Shown: piece after piece, positions 17,390-26,089 of the stretch
How positions within the stretch are numbered: the stretch's first letter is position 1
Layout: each line of letters begins with the position of its first letter
The notes under the pieces: generated by a model
Database searches by the model: none
What the model was told of the DNA's origin: nothing
Seen by the model: only the letters and a program-made list of their open reading frames with translations
Position numbers and translations under genes: made by a program
Assembly: GCF_000230995.2 (NCBI RefSeq)
Contig: NC_019973.1
Location: forward strand, 3,114,001-3,178,000
DNA length: 64,000 nucleotides
Direction of reading: 5' to 3'
Source: Mesorhizobium australicum WSM2073
GTDB lineage: Bacteria; Pseudomonadota; Alphaproteobacteria; Rhizobiales; Rhizobiaceae

Positions 17390-18547
17390 ATGACAGCTTC
17401 CCTCCATGTCGCGGTGATCGGTGCGGGCACGCTGGGCCTATGCACGGCGCTCAACCTCCTCGAACAGGGCGCGCGCGTGACGGTGCTGGAAGCGCAGTCG
17501 ATCGCTTCGGGCTCGAGCGGCAGGTCGGTCGGCGTTGTCGGGTCGCAATTTACCGATCCGTTCGAGATCATGCTTCGCGTTCAATCGTTCCGCCGGTTTC
17601 GCCAGTGGGAGGGGCAGGGGCTTCAATTCAACCACATCGGTTATCTTCGGCTCGCGCGCACGCCCGCGCAGATGGAGCTGTTCGCGAAATCAGTCGAGAT
17701 TCAGGGCGGGGCCGGCCTGAAGTCGCGCCTGATCCGTGCGAACGAACTCAGGGACCTTGTTCCCCACCTCAGCCCCGACGGGCTCGAAGGCGGTTTGTTC
17801 GGACCCGACAACGGCTTTCTCGATCCCTATGACATGTGCAATTTCTTGGCGCGGATCGTCCGCGAAAAGGCCGGCGACATCCACCAGTACCGCAAGGTCC
17901 TCGGGGTGGGAAGGCGGCCAGGCGGCTACAGGCTGGAGACCAATGGCGATCCGGTCGAATGCGATGCCGTGGTCAACGCAGGCGGCGCCTGGGCGCCGCG
18001 GGTCGCCGAGCTCTTCGGCCAGCGCCTGCACATATGGCCCGAGCGCCATGAGGCGGTCGTCATCCATCTGGACAGGCCGCTCGACTATACGATGCCGATG
18101 GTCATGGACCTCGTGGACGGCGAGGGCAGCGGCCTTAATTTCCGCCACGACAAGCCAGGCGCGCTGATTGCCGAGATCCACAAGGTGACGTCCATCGCTC
18201 CCGAGGATCCGGACAATTACAACGACCAGTGCGAGGAGCAATCGAAGGTCCACCTGGCCGAACTGCTGCTGGAACGGCTGCCCGATCTGCCGGGCGCGCG
18301 GCTTGGCCGTGGCTGGGCCGGCCTTTATCCTGTCACGGCCGATCATCGGCCGCTCGTCGGACCGATCGATGCCTCGGAACCGGCATTGGTCACCGCCGCC
18401 GGCGCCGGAGGCTATGGCATCCAGCTGGCGCCGGTGATCGGGCAGATCGCGGCGGATTGGGTTCTTCAAGGCGCGCCGGCTTCAGTGCCCGGAGCCGGGA
18501 GCCTTGCACCCACGGCCGAGCGCAACATCCGCAAAGTCGATCACTGA
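17390..18547 (+). CDS. FAD-dependent oxidoreductase (DAO/glycine oxidase family)
   Basis: 385 residues. An N-terminal FAD-binding motif (VIGAGTLGLCTALNLLEQGA, residues 9-28, then VTVLEA) and the DAO-fold C-terminal motif GWAGLYPVTADHRPLVGP plus GAGGYGIQLAPVIGQ place it with D-amino-acid, sarcosine and glycine oxidases or dehydrogenases. It lies 84 bp after the aminotransferase, in the same direction, so both may act on one amino compound, perhaps one delivered by the ABC importer encoded opposite. Confidence 0.9.
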   Translation: MTASLHVAVIGAGTLGLCTALNLLEQGARVTVLEAQSIASGSSGRSVGVVGSQFTDPFEIMLRVQSFRRFRQWEGQGLQFNHIGYLRLARTPAQMELFAKSVEIQGGAGLKSRLIRANELRDLVPHLSPDGLEGGLFGPDNGFLDPYDMCNFLARIVREKAGDIHQYRKVLGVGRRPGGYRLETNGDPVECDAVVNAGGAWAPRVAELFGQRLHIWPERHEAVVIHLDRPLDYTMPMVMDLVDGEGSGLNFRHDKPGALIAEIHKVTSIAPEDPDNYNDQCEEQSKVHLAELLLERLPDLPGARLGRGWAGLYPVTADHRPLVGPIDASEPALVTAAGAGGYGIQLAPVIGQIAADWVLQGAPASVPGAGSLAPTAERNIRKVDH

Positions 18548-18719
18548 CCGGTGCGAGTTGAAACCAGACCGGCGCTGCCGGAATTGCGGAAACAAGCGTT
18601 TAGAGCCCCGATGGGGATCTGCAGACCCCACGCCTTCAGGCGGCTGGGATCTGGGCTGTTGCGCGAGACGGCACGGGCGCATCAAATGGTGGCTGAACCG
18701 CACCAAGCGCCCGCGACCT

Positions 18720-19883
18720 TCAGGAAATCCGCTTCCCGGCCCCGTCCAGCAGCACGCAGCCGTCCGGGGCAAAACCCAACTCGATCGTCTCGCCTTCGCG
18801 AAGCACGCGGCCAGTGATCGGTGTATTGGCGCGGAGGCTGGTCTTGCCGCCGATGTCGATCTCGTAGATCGCGCTGCCGCCCAGATAGGAGGCCGAGATC
18901 ACGCGGCCGGACAGCCGATTGGCGCTCGTTCCAGCACCGACCGAAAATTTCTGCGGCCGCACCACGACGGTGACCTTGCTGCCGTCGGCAAGCGGCCTTG
19001 GACAAGCCACGCTGACCGTCTGGCTGGTGCCAAGCACCACCGTTGCCGTTCCTTGGCCGGACCGGCTCACGGTCCCTGCAAGCATGTTGGCCTTGCCGAG
19101 GAAGTCGGCGACGAAGGCTGTCGCCGGCGCCTCGTAGACCTCCTCCGGAGTGCCGATCTGCTCCACCGCGCCCGCGTTCATCACCACGATACGATCCGAC
19201 ATGGAAAGGGCTTCTTCCTGGTCGTGCGTGACGAAGATGGCGGTGATGCCGGTTTCCTTCTGGATCTTCTTGATCTCGACGCGCATCTCCTCGCGCATGT
19301 TGGCGTCCAGCGCCGACAACGGCTCATCCAGCAGCAGCACCTGCGGCTCGAAGACGATGGCGCGGGCGAGCGCGATGCGCTGCTGCTGCCCGCCTGACAG
19401 TTGCGACGGCAGCTTCTTCTCGCTGCCCGGCAGCCGCACCATTTCGAGCGCCTTGCCGACCTTGCGCACGATCTCGGGCTTCGGCACGTTGCGGTACTTC
19501 AGGCCGAAGGCGACGTTGTCGAATACGTTCTTGTGCGGGAAGAGCGCGTAGCTCTGGAAGACCAGCCCGATGTTGCGCTTGTAGATCGGGACGTCGTCGA
19601 CGCGCCGCCCGTCGATCATGATTTGGCCGCCCGAAATATCGACCAGGCCGGCGATGGAGCGCAGGATCGTGGTCTTGCCGCAACCCGAAGGCCCGAGCAA
19701 GGTGACGAAGCTGCCCTTGCGGATCGAGAGCGAGAAATCGCGCACCGCGACGAACTTGCCGTAGGCGATGTCGATGTCGCGGAACTCGACCGCCGGGCTG
19801 TTCGCCTCGGCGGCCGCGCTCGCGCCGGCTGCCCCGGCCTGAACAGGCCGGGGATGGAGTGTCGTTTCCTGGCTGTCAGGCAC
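18720..19883 (-). CDS. Polyamine-type ABC transporter ATPase (PotA-like)
   Basis: 387 residues from GTG 19883. Walker A LGPSGCGKTT, Q-loop FQSYALFPHKN, signature LSGGQQQRIALARAI, Walker B LLDEPLSALD and the H-loop in FVTHDQEEAL are intact, followed by a TOBE domain from about 285. GTG is preferred because AGGA precedes it and it overlaps the binding-protein stop by 8 bp, a coupling pattern; an upstream ATG (19952) would overlap more. It is the last gene of the importer operon. Confidence 0.88.
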   Translation of the reverse strand: MPDSQETTLHPRPVQAGAAGASAAAEANSPAVEFRDIDIAYGKFVAVRDFSLSIRKGSFVTLLGPSGCGKTTILRSIAGLVDISGGQIMIDGRRVDDVPIYKRNIGLVFQSYALFPHKNVFDNVAFGLKYRNVPKPEIVRKVGKALEMVRLPGSEKKLPSQLSGGQQQRIALARAIVFEPQVLLLDEPLSALDANMREEMRVEIKKIQKETGITAIFVTHDQEEALSMSDRIVVMNAGAVEQIGTPEEVYEAPATAFVADFLGKANMLAGTVSRSGQGTATVVLGTSQTVSVACPRPLADGSKVTVVVRPQKFSVGAGTSANRLSGRVISASYLGGSAIYEIDIGGKTSLRANTPITGRVLREGETIELGFAPDGCVLLDGAGKRIS

Positions 19884-21018
19884 CCTTCGAGATCCTGTTC
19901 CACTGCTTGGTCCAGGCGTCCTCGTTGGTCGCCCAGTAGGTCGGATCGGCAAAGGTCAGCGACTTCATCGTGCCCGTCTTGTCGAATGCCGGCAGCTTCT
20001 CGATCTTCTCGGTCAGCTTGACCTTGTTAGGATCGAGCGACGGCGGATAGCTCTGGCCTTCGGCCACCGCGATCGAGGTCGCCGGGTCGAGCATGAAGTT
20101 GATGAGTTCCTCGCATTCGGCCATGGGCGAACCCTTCAGAATCAGCATGTCCTCCATCCAGGCGTAGGAGCCGGCCGGATCGAGATAGCCGATAGGATGG
20201 CCCTGGTCCTGCAGCGCGGCGACGCGGCCCGACCAGGCATCGGTCACCACGATCTCACCCTTGGAAAGCAGGTCCATCAGCTCCGCGCCGGAACTCCAGA
20301 ACTTCTTGGCGAGGTCGCGCGTCTCGCGCACCTTGGCCCAGATGGCGTCCATGTCCTTGAGGTTGTTGGGGTCCTGCCCGGTGGCGAGCGCCGCATACCA
20401 GACGCGCGTCGTCATGTCGGAATAGCCGCCGACCTTGCCAGCGTATTTCTTGTCGAGCAGGAGCCCGGCGCCCTTTTCCTTGGCTTCCTCCGGCGAGATC
20501 ACGTTGGTGTTGTAGGCGATGCCCGTCGTGCCGTAGTCGTAGGGCACGGCGGAGAGCTTCGGCGTCAGCTTGCGGAACGGCTCGATCATCGGCTGCAGCA
20601 CGTTCGCCATGTTGGGAATGTTGGCCTCGTTGATTTCCGAGGTCAGGCCGGCGTTCACGTATTTGATGTAGTAGTTGACGCCGGAGGAATGGATGACCTG
20701 GTAGTCGCCGGGCTTGGCGGTCTTGATCTTGGTGATGATCTCGTCCTCGTCGCCGAACGTGCCCTGGACCACCTTGATCTTGGTCTTGGTCGTGTAGGGC
20801 TGGAAGGCGAACTTGTCGATCGCATCCTGCACCGTGCCGCCCCAACCGTCGAAGCGAACCTCCTGGACCGCGGCGAGCGCCCGGCCCATCCAGGGCATGG
20901 AAAGGCCCGCCGATGCTGCCGCGGCTGCGGTCAGCGTCAGGAACGTGCGGCGGCTCAGGTCGCCATTGGCGTATCGATCGTGCAGCCGTTCCAGCCGCTT
21001 GGTGGTGGTGAGTTTCAT
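19876..21018 (-). CDS. Polyamine-type ABC transporter substrate-binding protein (PotD/PotF-like)
   Basis: 380 residues. A Tat-type leader (twin Arg in LSRRTFLTLTAAAAASAG, ending GRALA at about residue 50) precedes a class-D periplasmic binding domain with VRFDGWGGTVQDAIDKF and VPYDYGTTGIAYNT. Family ligands are spermidine, putrescine and related amines. ATG 21018 overlaps the upstream permease stop as ATGA, and the following ATPase start overlaps this stop. The upstream in-frame extension is the shadow of the permease gene. Confidence 0.92.
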   Translation of the reverse strand: MKLTTTKRLERLHDRYANGDLSRRTFLTLTAAAAASAGLSMPWMGRALAAVQEVRFDGWGGTVQDAIDKFAFQPYTTKTKIKVVQGTFGDEDEIITKIKTAKPGDYQVIHSSGVNYYIKYVNAGLTSEINEANIPNMANVLQPMIEPFRKLTPKLSAVPYDYGTTGIAYNTNVISPEEAKEKGAGLLLDKKYAGKVGGYSDMTTRVWYAALATGQDPNNLKDMDAIWAKVRETRDLAKKFWSSGAELMDLLSKGEIVVTDAWSGRVAALQDQGHPIGYLDPAGSYAWMEDMLILKGSPMAECEELINFMLDPATSIAVAEGQSYPPSLDPNKVKLTEKIEKLPAFDKTGTMKSLTFADPTYWATNEDAWTKQWNRISKGA

Positions 21019-21857
21019 TGTATTTCCTCCTTTGGTTCGCCACGTCTTCTCAGTTTTGTCAGGCTTTGCAGGATCAGGCCACCGATCAGCGGGATGCCGA
21101 CGGTCACCAGGATCATCACGGTGCCGAGCGCGTTGATCTCCGGGCTGATCGAAATCTTGAGCATGGAAAGGATCTGGGTCGGCATGGTCTCGACGCCGGC
21201 CGGCCGCCAGAACAGGCTGGCCGAGGTGTTGTCGAACGAAATGGTGAAGGCGAGCAGGGCGCCGCCGACAACGGCCGGGATGAGCAGCGGCAGCGTGATC
21301 TCGCGGAAGGACGAGAAGCGAGAGGCGCCAAGCGACAGTGCGGCCTCCTCGTAGACGCGCCGGATGCCGATCATGCGCGCCTGGGCGATCAGCACCACAT
21401 AGGGCACGGCGAGCAGGATATGGCCAAGCACCAGGAGCAGCATGGTCCTCGGCTGGTCGATGGCCTTGATCAGCACCAGCAGGCCGACGCCGAGGATGGT
21501 TTCCGGCACCAATGCCGGCAGGATCACCAGCGTGCTCAGCGCCTGCTTGCCGCGAAATTCGAAGCGGACCAAGGCAAACGCCGTGGTGACGCCGATGGCG
21601 GTGGTGACGATGGCGGTGACCAATGCGATCCACAAGGATGTTCGAAAGGCAGCCAGCACCGCCTCGTTGGCCATCAGCTTGCCGTACCATTGCAGGCTGA
21701 AGCCGGTCATCGGGAAGCCGCCGAACATCGAGGCGTTGAACGACAGGACCACCGTCGCCACGATCGGCGCGAACATGAAGACGTAGACGCAGACCGTGAC
21801 AAAGCCGGTCAGCCGCCAGGCCCATCTCCCTTCCTGCCTGCGCCGTGTTCCCCTCAT
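21015..21857 (-). CDS. Polyamine-type ABC transporter permease (PotC-like)
   Basis: 280 residues from ATG 21857, about six membrane helices. The EAA loop reads EEAALSLGASRFSSFREITLP, contacting the ATPase. The PotC-type N-terminus (FVTVCVYVFMFAPIVATVVL) fits the second permease of a polyamine importer. The stop overlaps the binding-protein start (ATGA). In-frame TTG 21881 is an alternative start. With the other three genes it forms a complete importer. Confidence 0.9.
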   Translation of the reverse strand: MRGTRRRQEGRWAWRLTGFVTVCVYVFMFAPIVATVVLSFNASMFGGFPMTGFSLQWYGKLMANEAVLAAFRTSLWIALVTAIVTTAIGVTTAFALVRFEFRGKQALSTLVILPALVPETILGVGLLVLIKAIDQPRTMLLLVLGHILLAVPYVVLIAQARMIGIRRVYEEAALSLGASRFSSFREITLPLLIPAVVGGALLAFTISFDNTSASLFWRPAGVETMPTQILSMLKISISPEINALGTVMILVTVGIPLIGGLILQSLTKLRRRGEPKEEIQ

Positions 21858-21870
21858 CCTGCAAGCCCCG

Positions 21871-22749
21871 TCATCCGCCAAGCCCTTTGACGATCTGCGA
21901 CATGCCCATGTAGCGCGTGTAGACGGCGGCGAAGAAGCCGAGCACGATGAACAGCACGATCGAAAGCGTGGCTCCCATCGGCCAGTTCAATTCGCCCATG
22001 ATGGTGTCGTAGATCAGGTTGCCGAACAGAGCGTCGCGGCCCGAGCCGAGAAGCTGCGGCGTCACATAGCTGCCGGCGGCCAGCACGAAGCAAAGCAGCA
22101 GGCCCGCCGCCAGGCCGGGCAGCGACAGCGGCAGCGTGACCTCCCGGAACGCCTGCGCACTCGTGCAGCCCATCGAGCGGGCCGCCGAAATCAACGTGCG
22201 ATCAATGCTCTCCAGGCTGACATAGACGTTGAGGATCATGTAGGGCAGCAGGAAGTGCAGCATGCCCAGGATGACCGCGCCTTCGTTGTAGAGCATCTGC
22301 AGCGGCTCATGGATGATGCCCATTTTGAGCAGCGCGACGTTGATGACGCCCTGTTCCCCCAGGATGTTGATCCAGGAAAAGGTGCGGATGGTGAAGCTGA
22401 TCCAGAACGGCACGATCAGCAAAAGCAGCAGCAGCCATTTGTGCTTGAAGGTCGTGGCCCAGATGAAATAGGCGGGGAAGTAGCCGAGCACGCCGCACAG
22501 CAGCGCCGTCATGGCTCCGACCCTCAGCGTCTTCAGGAGGAAGCCGTGATAGTAGCTGTCGGTGAGGAATTCGTGCCAGTTCGCGGTCGTCAGCGCGCTC
22601 GTTTCCACGCCGGCGGTGACAAAGGTGAAGAAGGTATAGCCGGCCATCACGGCGATCGGCAGCACCAGGAAAAAAATCAGCAGCAAGAGCACCGGCGCGA
22701 CCAGCATCCAGGCCAGCCGTGGATCATACAATGTCCATCGTCGTTCCAT
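21871..22749 (-). CDS. Polyamine-type ABC transporter permease (PotB-like)
   Basis: 292 residues from ATG 22749, which begins just before the first membrane helix (AWMLVAPVLLLLIFFLVLP). About six helices and an EAA loop ISAARSMGCTSAQAFREVTL are visible. The open frame continues 55 residues upstream, but that part is not typical of the family. First gene of the importer operon; 207 bp separate it from the htpG stop. Confidence 0.9.
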   Translation of the reverse strand: MERRWTLYDPRLAWMLVAPVLLLLIFFLVLPIAVMAGYTFFTFVTAGVETSALTTANWHEFLTDSYYHGFLLKTLRVGAMTALLCGVLGYFPAYFIWATTFKHKWLLLLLLIVPFWISFTIRTFSWINILGEQGVINVALLKMGIIHEPLQMLYNEGAVILGMLHFLLPYMILNVYVSLESIDRTLISAARSMGCTSAQAFREVTLPLSLPGLAAGLLLCFVLAAGSYVTPQLLGSGRDALFGNLIYDTIMGELNWPMGATLSIVLFIVLGFFAAVYTRYMGMSQIVKGLGG

Positions 22750-22956
22750 GAGCACCCGGAAGTCCGCGCCTTCTTTGAAGGCCTGTTTTGTTCCCGGGCC
22801 AAGATTGAGGGATTGCAGGCGCGATGTCCACAGTCGGCGATTGAGCCAGCGGACTTCAGTGTCGCCGGGTGCGAGAGATGCCGAAATTTGTCGGGAGACG
22901 GGGTCGCCACGCAACCCCGTTCGACCACACGTCGGGAACGGCTGGCCGGCGTCTCC

Positions 22957-24849
22957 TCAGCCCTTCGAAATACCGCGCGCGATCAGCCGGGCGAGGCGCT
23001 CCGAAAACGCCCTTGCGTCGGCCGGCTTGTCGCCGTCGAGGACGCGCGCCTCGTCGTAGAGAAGGTGGGCGGCATCCTCCTTGAAGGCCTGTTCGTCTTC
23101 GCCGAGGCTGGCGAGCGCCAGGACGCGCTGGTGGCGGGGGTTGATCTCGAGGATCGGTTTGGCCGTCTTGTCGAGGCGGCCGGCGGCGTTGAGCAGCCGC
23201 TCGAACTGCCGGTCGGGACCGTGTTCGGGCGCCACCAGGCAGACCGCGCTTTCGGTCAGGCGGTCGGAGGCCTTCACGTCCGACACTGCATCGCCAAGCG
23301 CCGCCTTGAGGAAGGCCAGGAAGCCATCGACCTCGGGCGCCGCCGCCGCATCCGGCTTGTTCGCCTCGTCGAGCAGCGGGATCTCGGAAAGTTCGGCCAC
23401 GCCCTGCGTCACCGACCTGAACGGTTTGCCGTCGAATTCGGGCGCCATCGACGTCCAGAAACTGTCGACCGGGTCGGTGAGCAGCAGCACCTCGATGCCG
23501 CGTGCCTTGAAACCTTCGAGCTGCGGCGAGGCTTCGAGCCGTGCACGGTCGTCGCCGGCCATGAAGAAGATCGCCTTCTGCCCTTCCTTCATCGCCGAGA
23601 CGTATTCGGCAAGGCCGCGCCAGCCTTCGCCGGAGGCGGTTGAGCGGAAGCGGGCGAGCTTCAAGAGCTGCTCGCGCCGCTCATGGTCCTCGTAGAGCCC
23701 TTCCTTGAGGACGACGCCGAAGTTTTCCCAGATCTTCGCATAGGCCTCGGTCTCGTTCTCCGCCAGCTTGGCGAGATCGCCAAGCACGCGGTTGGTCAGG
23801 CCCTTGCGGATCGCGGCAAGCAGCGGGCTTTCCTGGATCATCTCGCGCGAGACGTTGAGCGGCAGGTCGGCGGAATCGACCAGCCCGCGCATGAAGCGCA
23901 GGTAGCGCGGCAACAGATCGGCATCGTCGGTGATGAAGACGCGGCGCACATAGAGCTTCATGCGGCCCTTCCGGTCCTGGTCGAAGAGATCGAAGGGACG
24001 CGAGCCGGGCACGAAGGCCAGCACGCTATATTCCTGCCGGCCCTCGGCGCGGAAATGGATGGTGGCGGCCGGCTCGTCATACTGGCCGGAGACGCCGCGG
24101 TAAAAGTCGGTGTATTCCTCGGGCTTGATCTCGCTCTTCGGCCTGACCCAAAGGGCCGTGCCATCGGCAATGTCGCGCGCCTCGGCACCGGGCCTCTCGA
24201 TGAGCGTGATCGGCACCGGCACATGGCCCGACTGCGACTTGGCCAGTTGCTCGAGCCGATAGGATCCGGTGTAGGACACGGCGTCGTCCATCAGATGCAG
24301 CACGACGCGGGTGCCGCGCTTGGGGGCGGCTTCGAGCGGGGCGGGCGCGATCTCGTAGGAACCCTTGCCGTCGGACGACCAGCGCCAGGCTTCTTCGCTT
24401 CCCGCCAGGCGGCTGATGACGTCGACACGGGTCGCGACCATGAAGGCGGAGTAGAAGCCGACGCCGAACTGGCCGATGAGCTGCGTGTCCTCGCTCGAAT
24501 TGCCGGCGCCGACGCGCTCGATGAAAGCGCGCGTGCCCGAGCGCGCGATCGTGCCCAGCGCCTCCGTCATGTCGTCGCGGCTCATGCCGATGCCGTTGTC
24601 CTCGACGGTGATCAGCTTGCCGTCGGGATCGGCTGAAATCGAGATGCGGGGCTTCGGATCGTCGGCCAGCAATTCGGGGCGACTGACGGCCTCGAAGCGC
24701 AGCTTCTCGCAGGCGTCGGCGGCGTTGGAGATCAGTTCGCGCAGGAAGACGTCCTTATCGGAATAGACCGAATGCACCATCATGTGCAGCAGCCGCGAAA
24801 CATCCGCCTCGAATGCCTTGGTTTCCGTCGCTTTCGTGTCTGTCGTCAT
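22957..24849 (-). CDS. htpG: Molecular chaperone HtpG (Hsp90)
   Basis: 630 residues, normal bacterial length. The GHKL ATPase motifs are intact: ELISNAADACEKLR (Asn and Asp for ATP), DNGIGM, and GQFGVGFYSAFMV. The middle domain carries the conserved catalytic Arg region (FVDSADLPLNVSREMIQES), and the C-terminal dimerisation domain ends near 630. It is a cytoplasmic ATP-dependent chaperone that helps refold clients with DnaK. It stands alone, with no neighbouring chaperone gene. Confidence 0.97.
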   Translation of the reverse strand: MTTDTKATETKAFEADVSRLLHMMVHSVYSDKDVFLRELISNAADACEKLRFEAVSRPELLADDPKPRISISADPDGKLITVEDNGIGMSRDDMTEALGTIARSGTRAFIERVGAGNSSEDTQLIGQFGVGFYSAFMVATRVDVISRLAGSEEAWRWSSDGKGSYEIAPAPLEAAPKRGTRVVLHLMDDAVSYTGSYRLEQLAKSQSGHVPVPITLIERPGAEARDIADGTALWVRPKSEIKPEEYTDFYRGVSGQYDEPAATIHFRAEGRQEYSVLAFVPGSRPFDLFDQDRKGRMKLYVRRVFITDDADLLPRYLRFMRGLVDSADLPLNVSREMIQESPLLAAIRKGLTNRVLGDLAKLAENETEAYAKIWENFGVVLKEGLYEDHERREQLLKLARFRSTASGEGWRGLAEYVSAMKEGQKAIFFMAGDDRARLEASPQLEGFKARGIEVLLLTDPVDSFWTSMAPEFDGKPFRSVTQGVAELSEIPLLDEANKPDAAAAPEVDGFLAFLKAALGDAVSDVKASDRLTESAVCLVAPEHGPDRQFERLLNAAGRLDKTAKPILEINPRHQRVLALASLGEDEQAFKEDAAHLLYDEARVLDGDKPADARAFSERLARLIARGISKG

Positions 24850-25019
24850 TCCGGGTTTCCCACGCTTTCCTCCGCCCGCCGCGCCATGCGCGATCAGGAC
24901 TTCCTTTCACCAATTTTCAACGGTGCTGGCAACTGCCGTCAGCAAGGCCAACGCGCCGACAATATCGTGATGGGATGCTGGGGCCGCAAGGGGGTGGAAA
25001 CGGTGCTGACGACGAAACA

Positions 25020-25050
25020 GCCAATCTCCCCCGCGAAGGGGGAGATTGGC
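25020..25050. repeat. Perfect 13-bp stem with 5-base loop, terminator or dispersed repeat
   Basis: Arms 25020-25032 and 25038-25050 (GCCAATCTCCCCC and its complement) surround a GCGAA loop. It lies 30 bp past the stop of the reverse-strand gene at 25081 and upstream of htpG. There is no clear T-run, so it may be a dispersed rhizobial palindrome acting as a transcript end. Confidence 0.6.
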
Positions 25051-25080
25051 AGCGTCGGCGCCGCGCCGGTCCTGCGCGCC

Positions 25081-25965
25081 CTACTTCCCCGCCATCTGGT
25101 CGGCAAGCGCCTGCGCCTGGGCAAGCAGCGTGGGGAAGGCCGGGTTGTCGCGCAGGTTCTTGCCCATGCAGGCGCGGAAGTCGCTGTCGCCTTTTGCCCA
25201 GGCGGCGTCGGCGGCATCGGATGTATTTTCGTCGCTGTCGTCGGTGGCCTGCTTGACCAGTTTCTGGGCGGCGGCGTCAGCCGCGGTCCACACCGCGTCG
25301 CAGGCCGCGATCCTTGGGACGGGCGGTGTCGCGGGCGCCTCGGCGATCATGACACTGTTGCCCTTGACCAGCGTGACGACGATTTCCTGGTCGTAGTTAG
25401 GTCCGACGTCCTGTGCCCAGCCGCCGAGGCGGGCGATCGCCATGTCGGCGCCGTCGGGCGTCTTCAGGTTGAAGTCGAGCGTGCCGGTGAAAGCGGCGTC
25501 GCTGCCGATCGCCTGGGTGTAGAACGCATCGAGCTTCAGCGCCGCGTCGAAGCTGGTGGGCAGTTTGAGGTCGGCGTCCGTCTCGGCCGCACGCGATTGC
25601 AGCCAGCGCTCGACCAGCCCGCGTGTCGACGCCACGATGCTGGGGCCGTCCTCGGTGCCGTGACGCAGCCCGTCCAGCATGCCGAAGCCGACATCGGAGG
25701 AACTGAGGCTTTCGATATTGATCCTGCCGGCCGCCGGAAAACCCTTGACCGTGAAAGGTCCAAGAAGCGTCGAAAGGCGCTGTTCGAGATCGGCGCGGGC
25801 CTTCTCATTGGCCGCATCGAGCGTTTCCACGGGAGCGTTCGCGCTTTCCATCGCGGCGATGGCCGCGATCGCCTTGTCGCGCGCGGCGATGTAGTCGTCC
25901 TCCGGCGAAGCCGCATACGCCGCACCGCTCGCCAGCGCGAACACCAAAGTCCAGACCAGACGCAT
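25081..25965 (-). CDS. Exported protein of unknown function
   Basis: 294 residues from ATG 25965, preceded by GGAGG. A signal peptide (residues 1-19, VWTLVFALASGAAYA) is followed by a mostly helical N-terminal part (DKAIAAIAAMESANAP), a central beta region (FTGTLDFNLKTPDGADMAI) and a helical C-terminus with two cysteines. No family recognised. The divergent transporter gene begins about 120 bp away. Confidence 0.75.
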   Translation of the reverse strand: MRLVWTLVFALASGAAYAASPEDDYIAARDKAIAAIAAMESANAPVETLDAANEKARADLEQRLSTLLGPFTVKGFPAAGRINIESLSSSDVGFGMLDGLRHGTEDGPSIVASTRGLVERWLQSRAAETDADLKLPTSFDAALKLDAFYTQAIGSDAAFTGTLDFNLKTPDGADMAIARLGGWAQDVGPNYDQEIVVTLVKGNSVMIAEAPATPPVPRIAACDAVWTAADAAAQKLVKQATDDSDENTSDAADAAWAKGDSDFRACMGKNLRDNPAFPTLLAQAQALADQMAGK

Positions 25966-26089
25966 CGTGAAAACCTCCGTTTTACAAGCTCTTCGCGTGG
26001 CTTGGTGGCGATTGTGCGGCGGTGAACTCATGGCGAGACGTGGCGGATATCGGGGCACCAGGACAGCCCTGGCAAGGTCGCAAGCCCTC

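Noticed and set aside
21019..21864. A 282-residue N-terminal extension of the polyamine-binding protein
   Set aside because: This part is the shadow of the permease gene in another frame; the Tat signal at 21018 and the ATGA overlap fix the true start.
21796..23643. A 615-residue + strand frame over the permease and htpG region
   Set aside because: It is opposite well-supported genes and its composition is that of an antisense GC-rich frame.
24850..25080. A possible gene between htpG and the secreted protein
   Set aside because: Frames are short, contain no motifs and include a perfect hairpin; it is a regulatory or spacer region.
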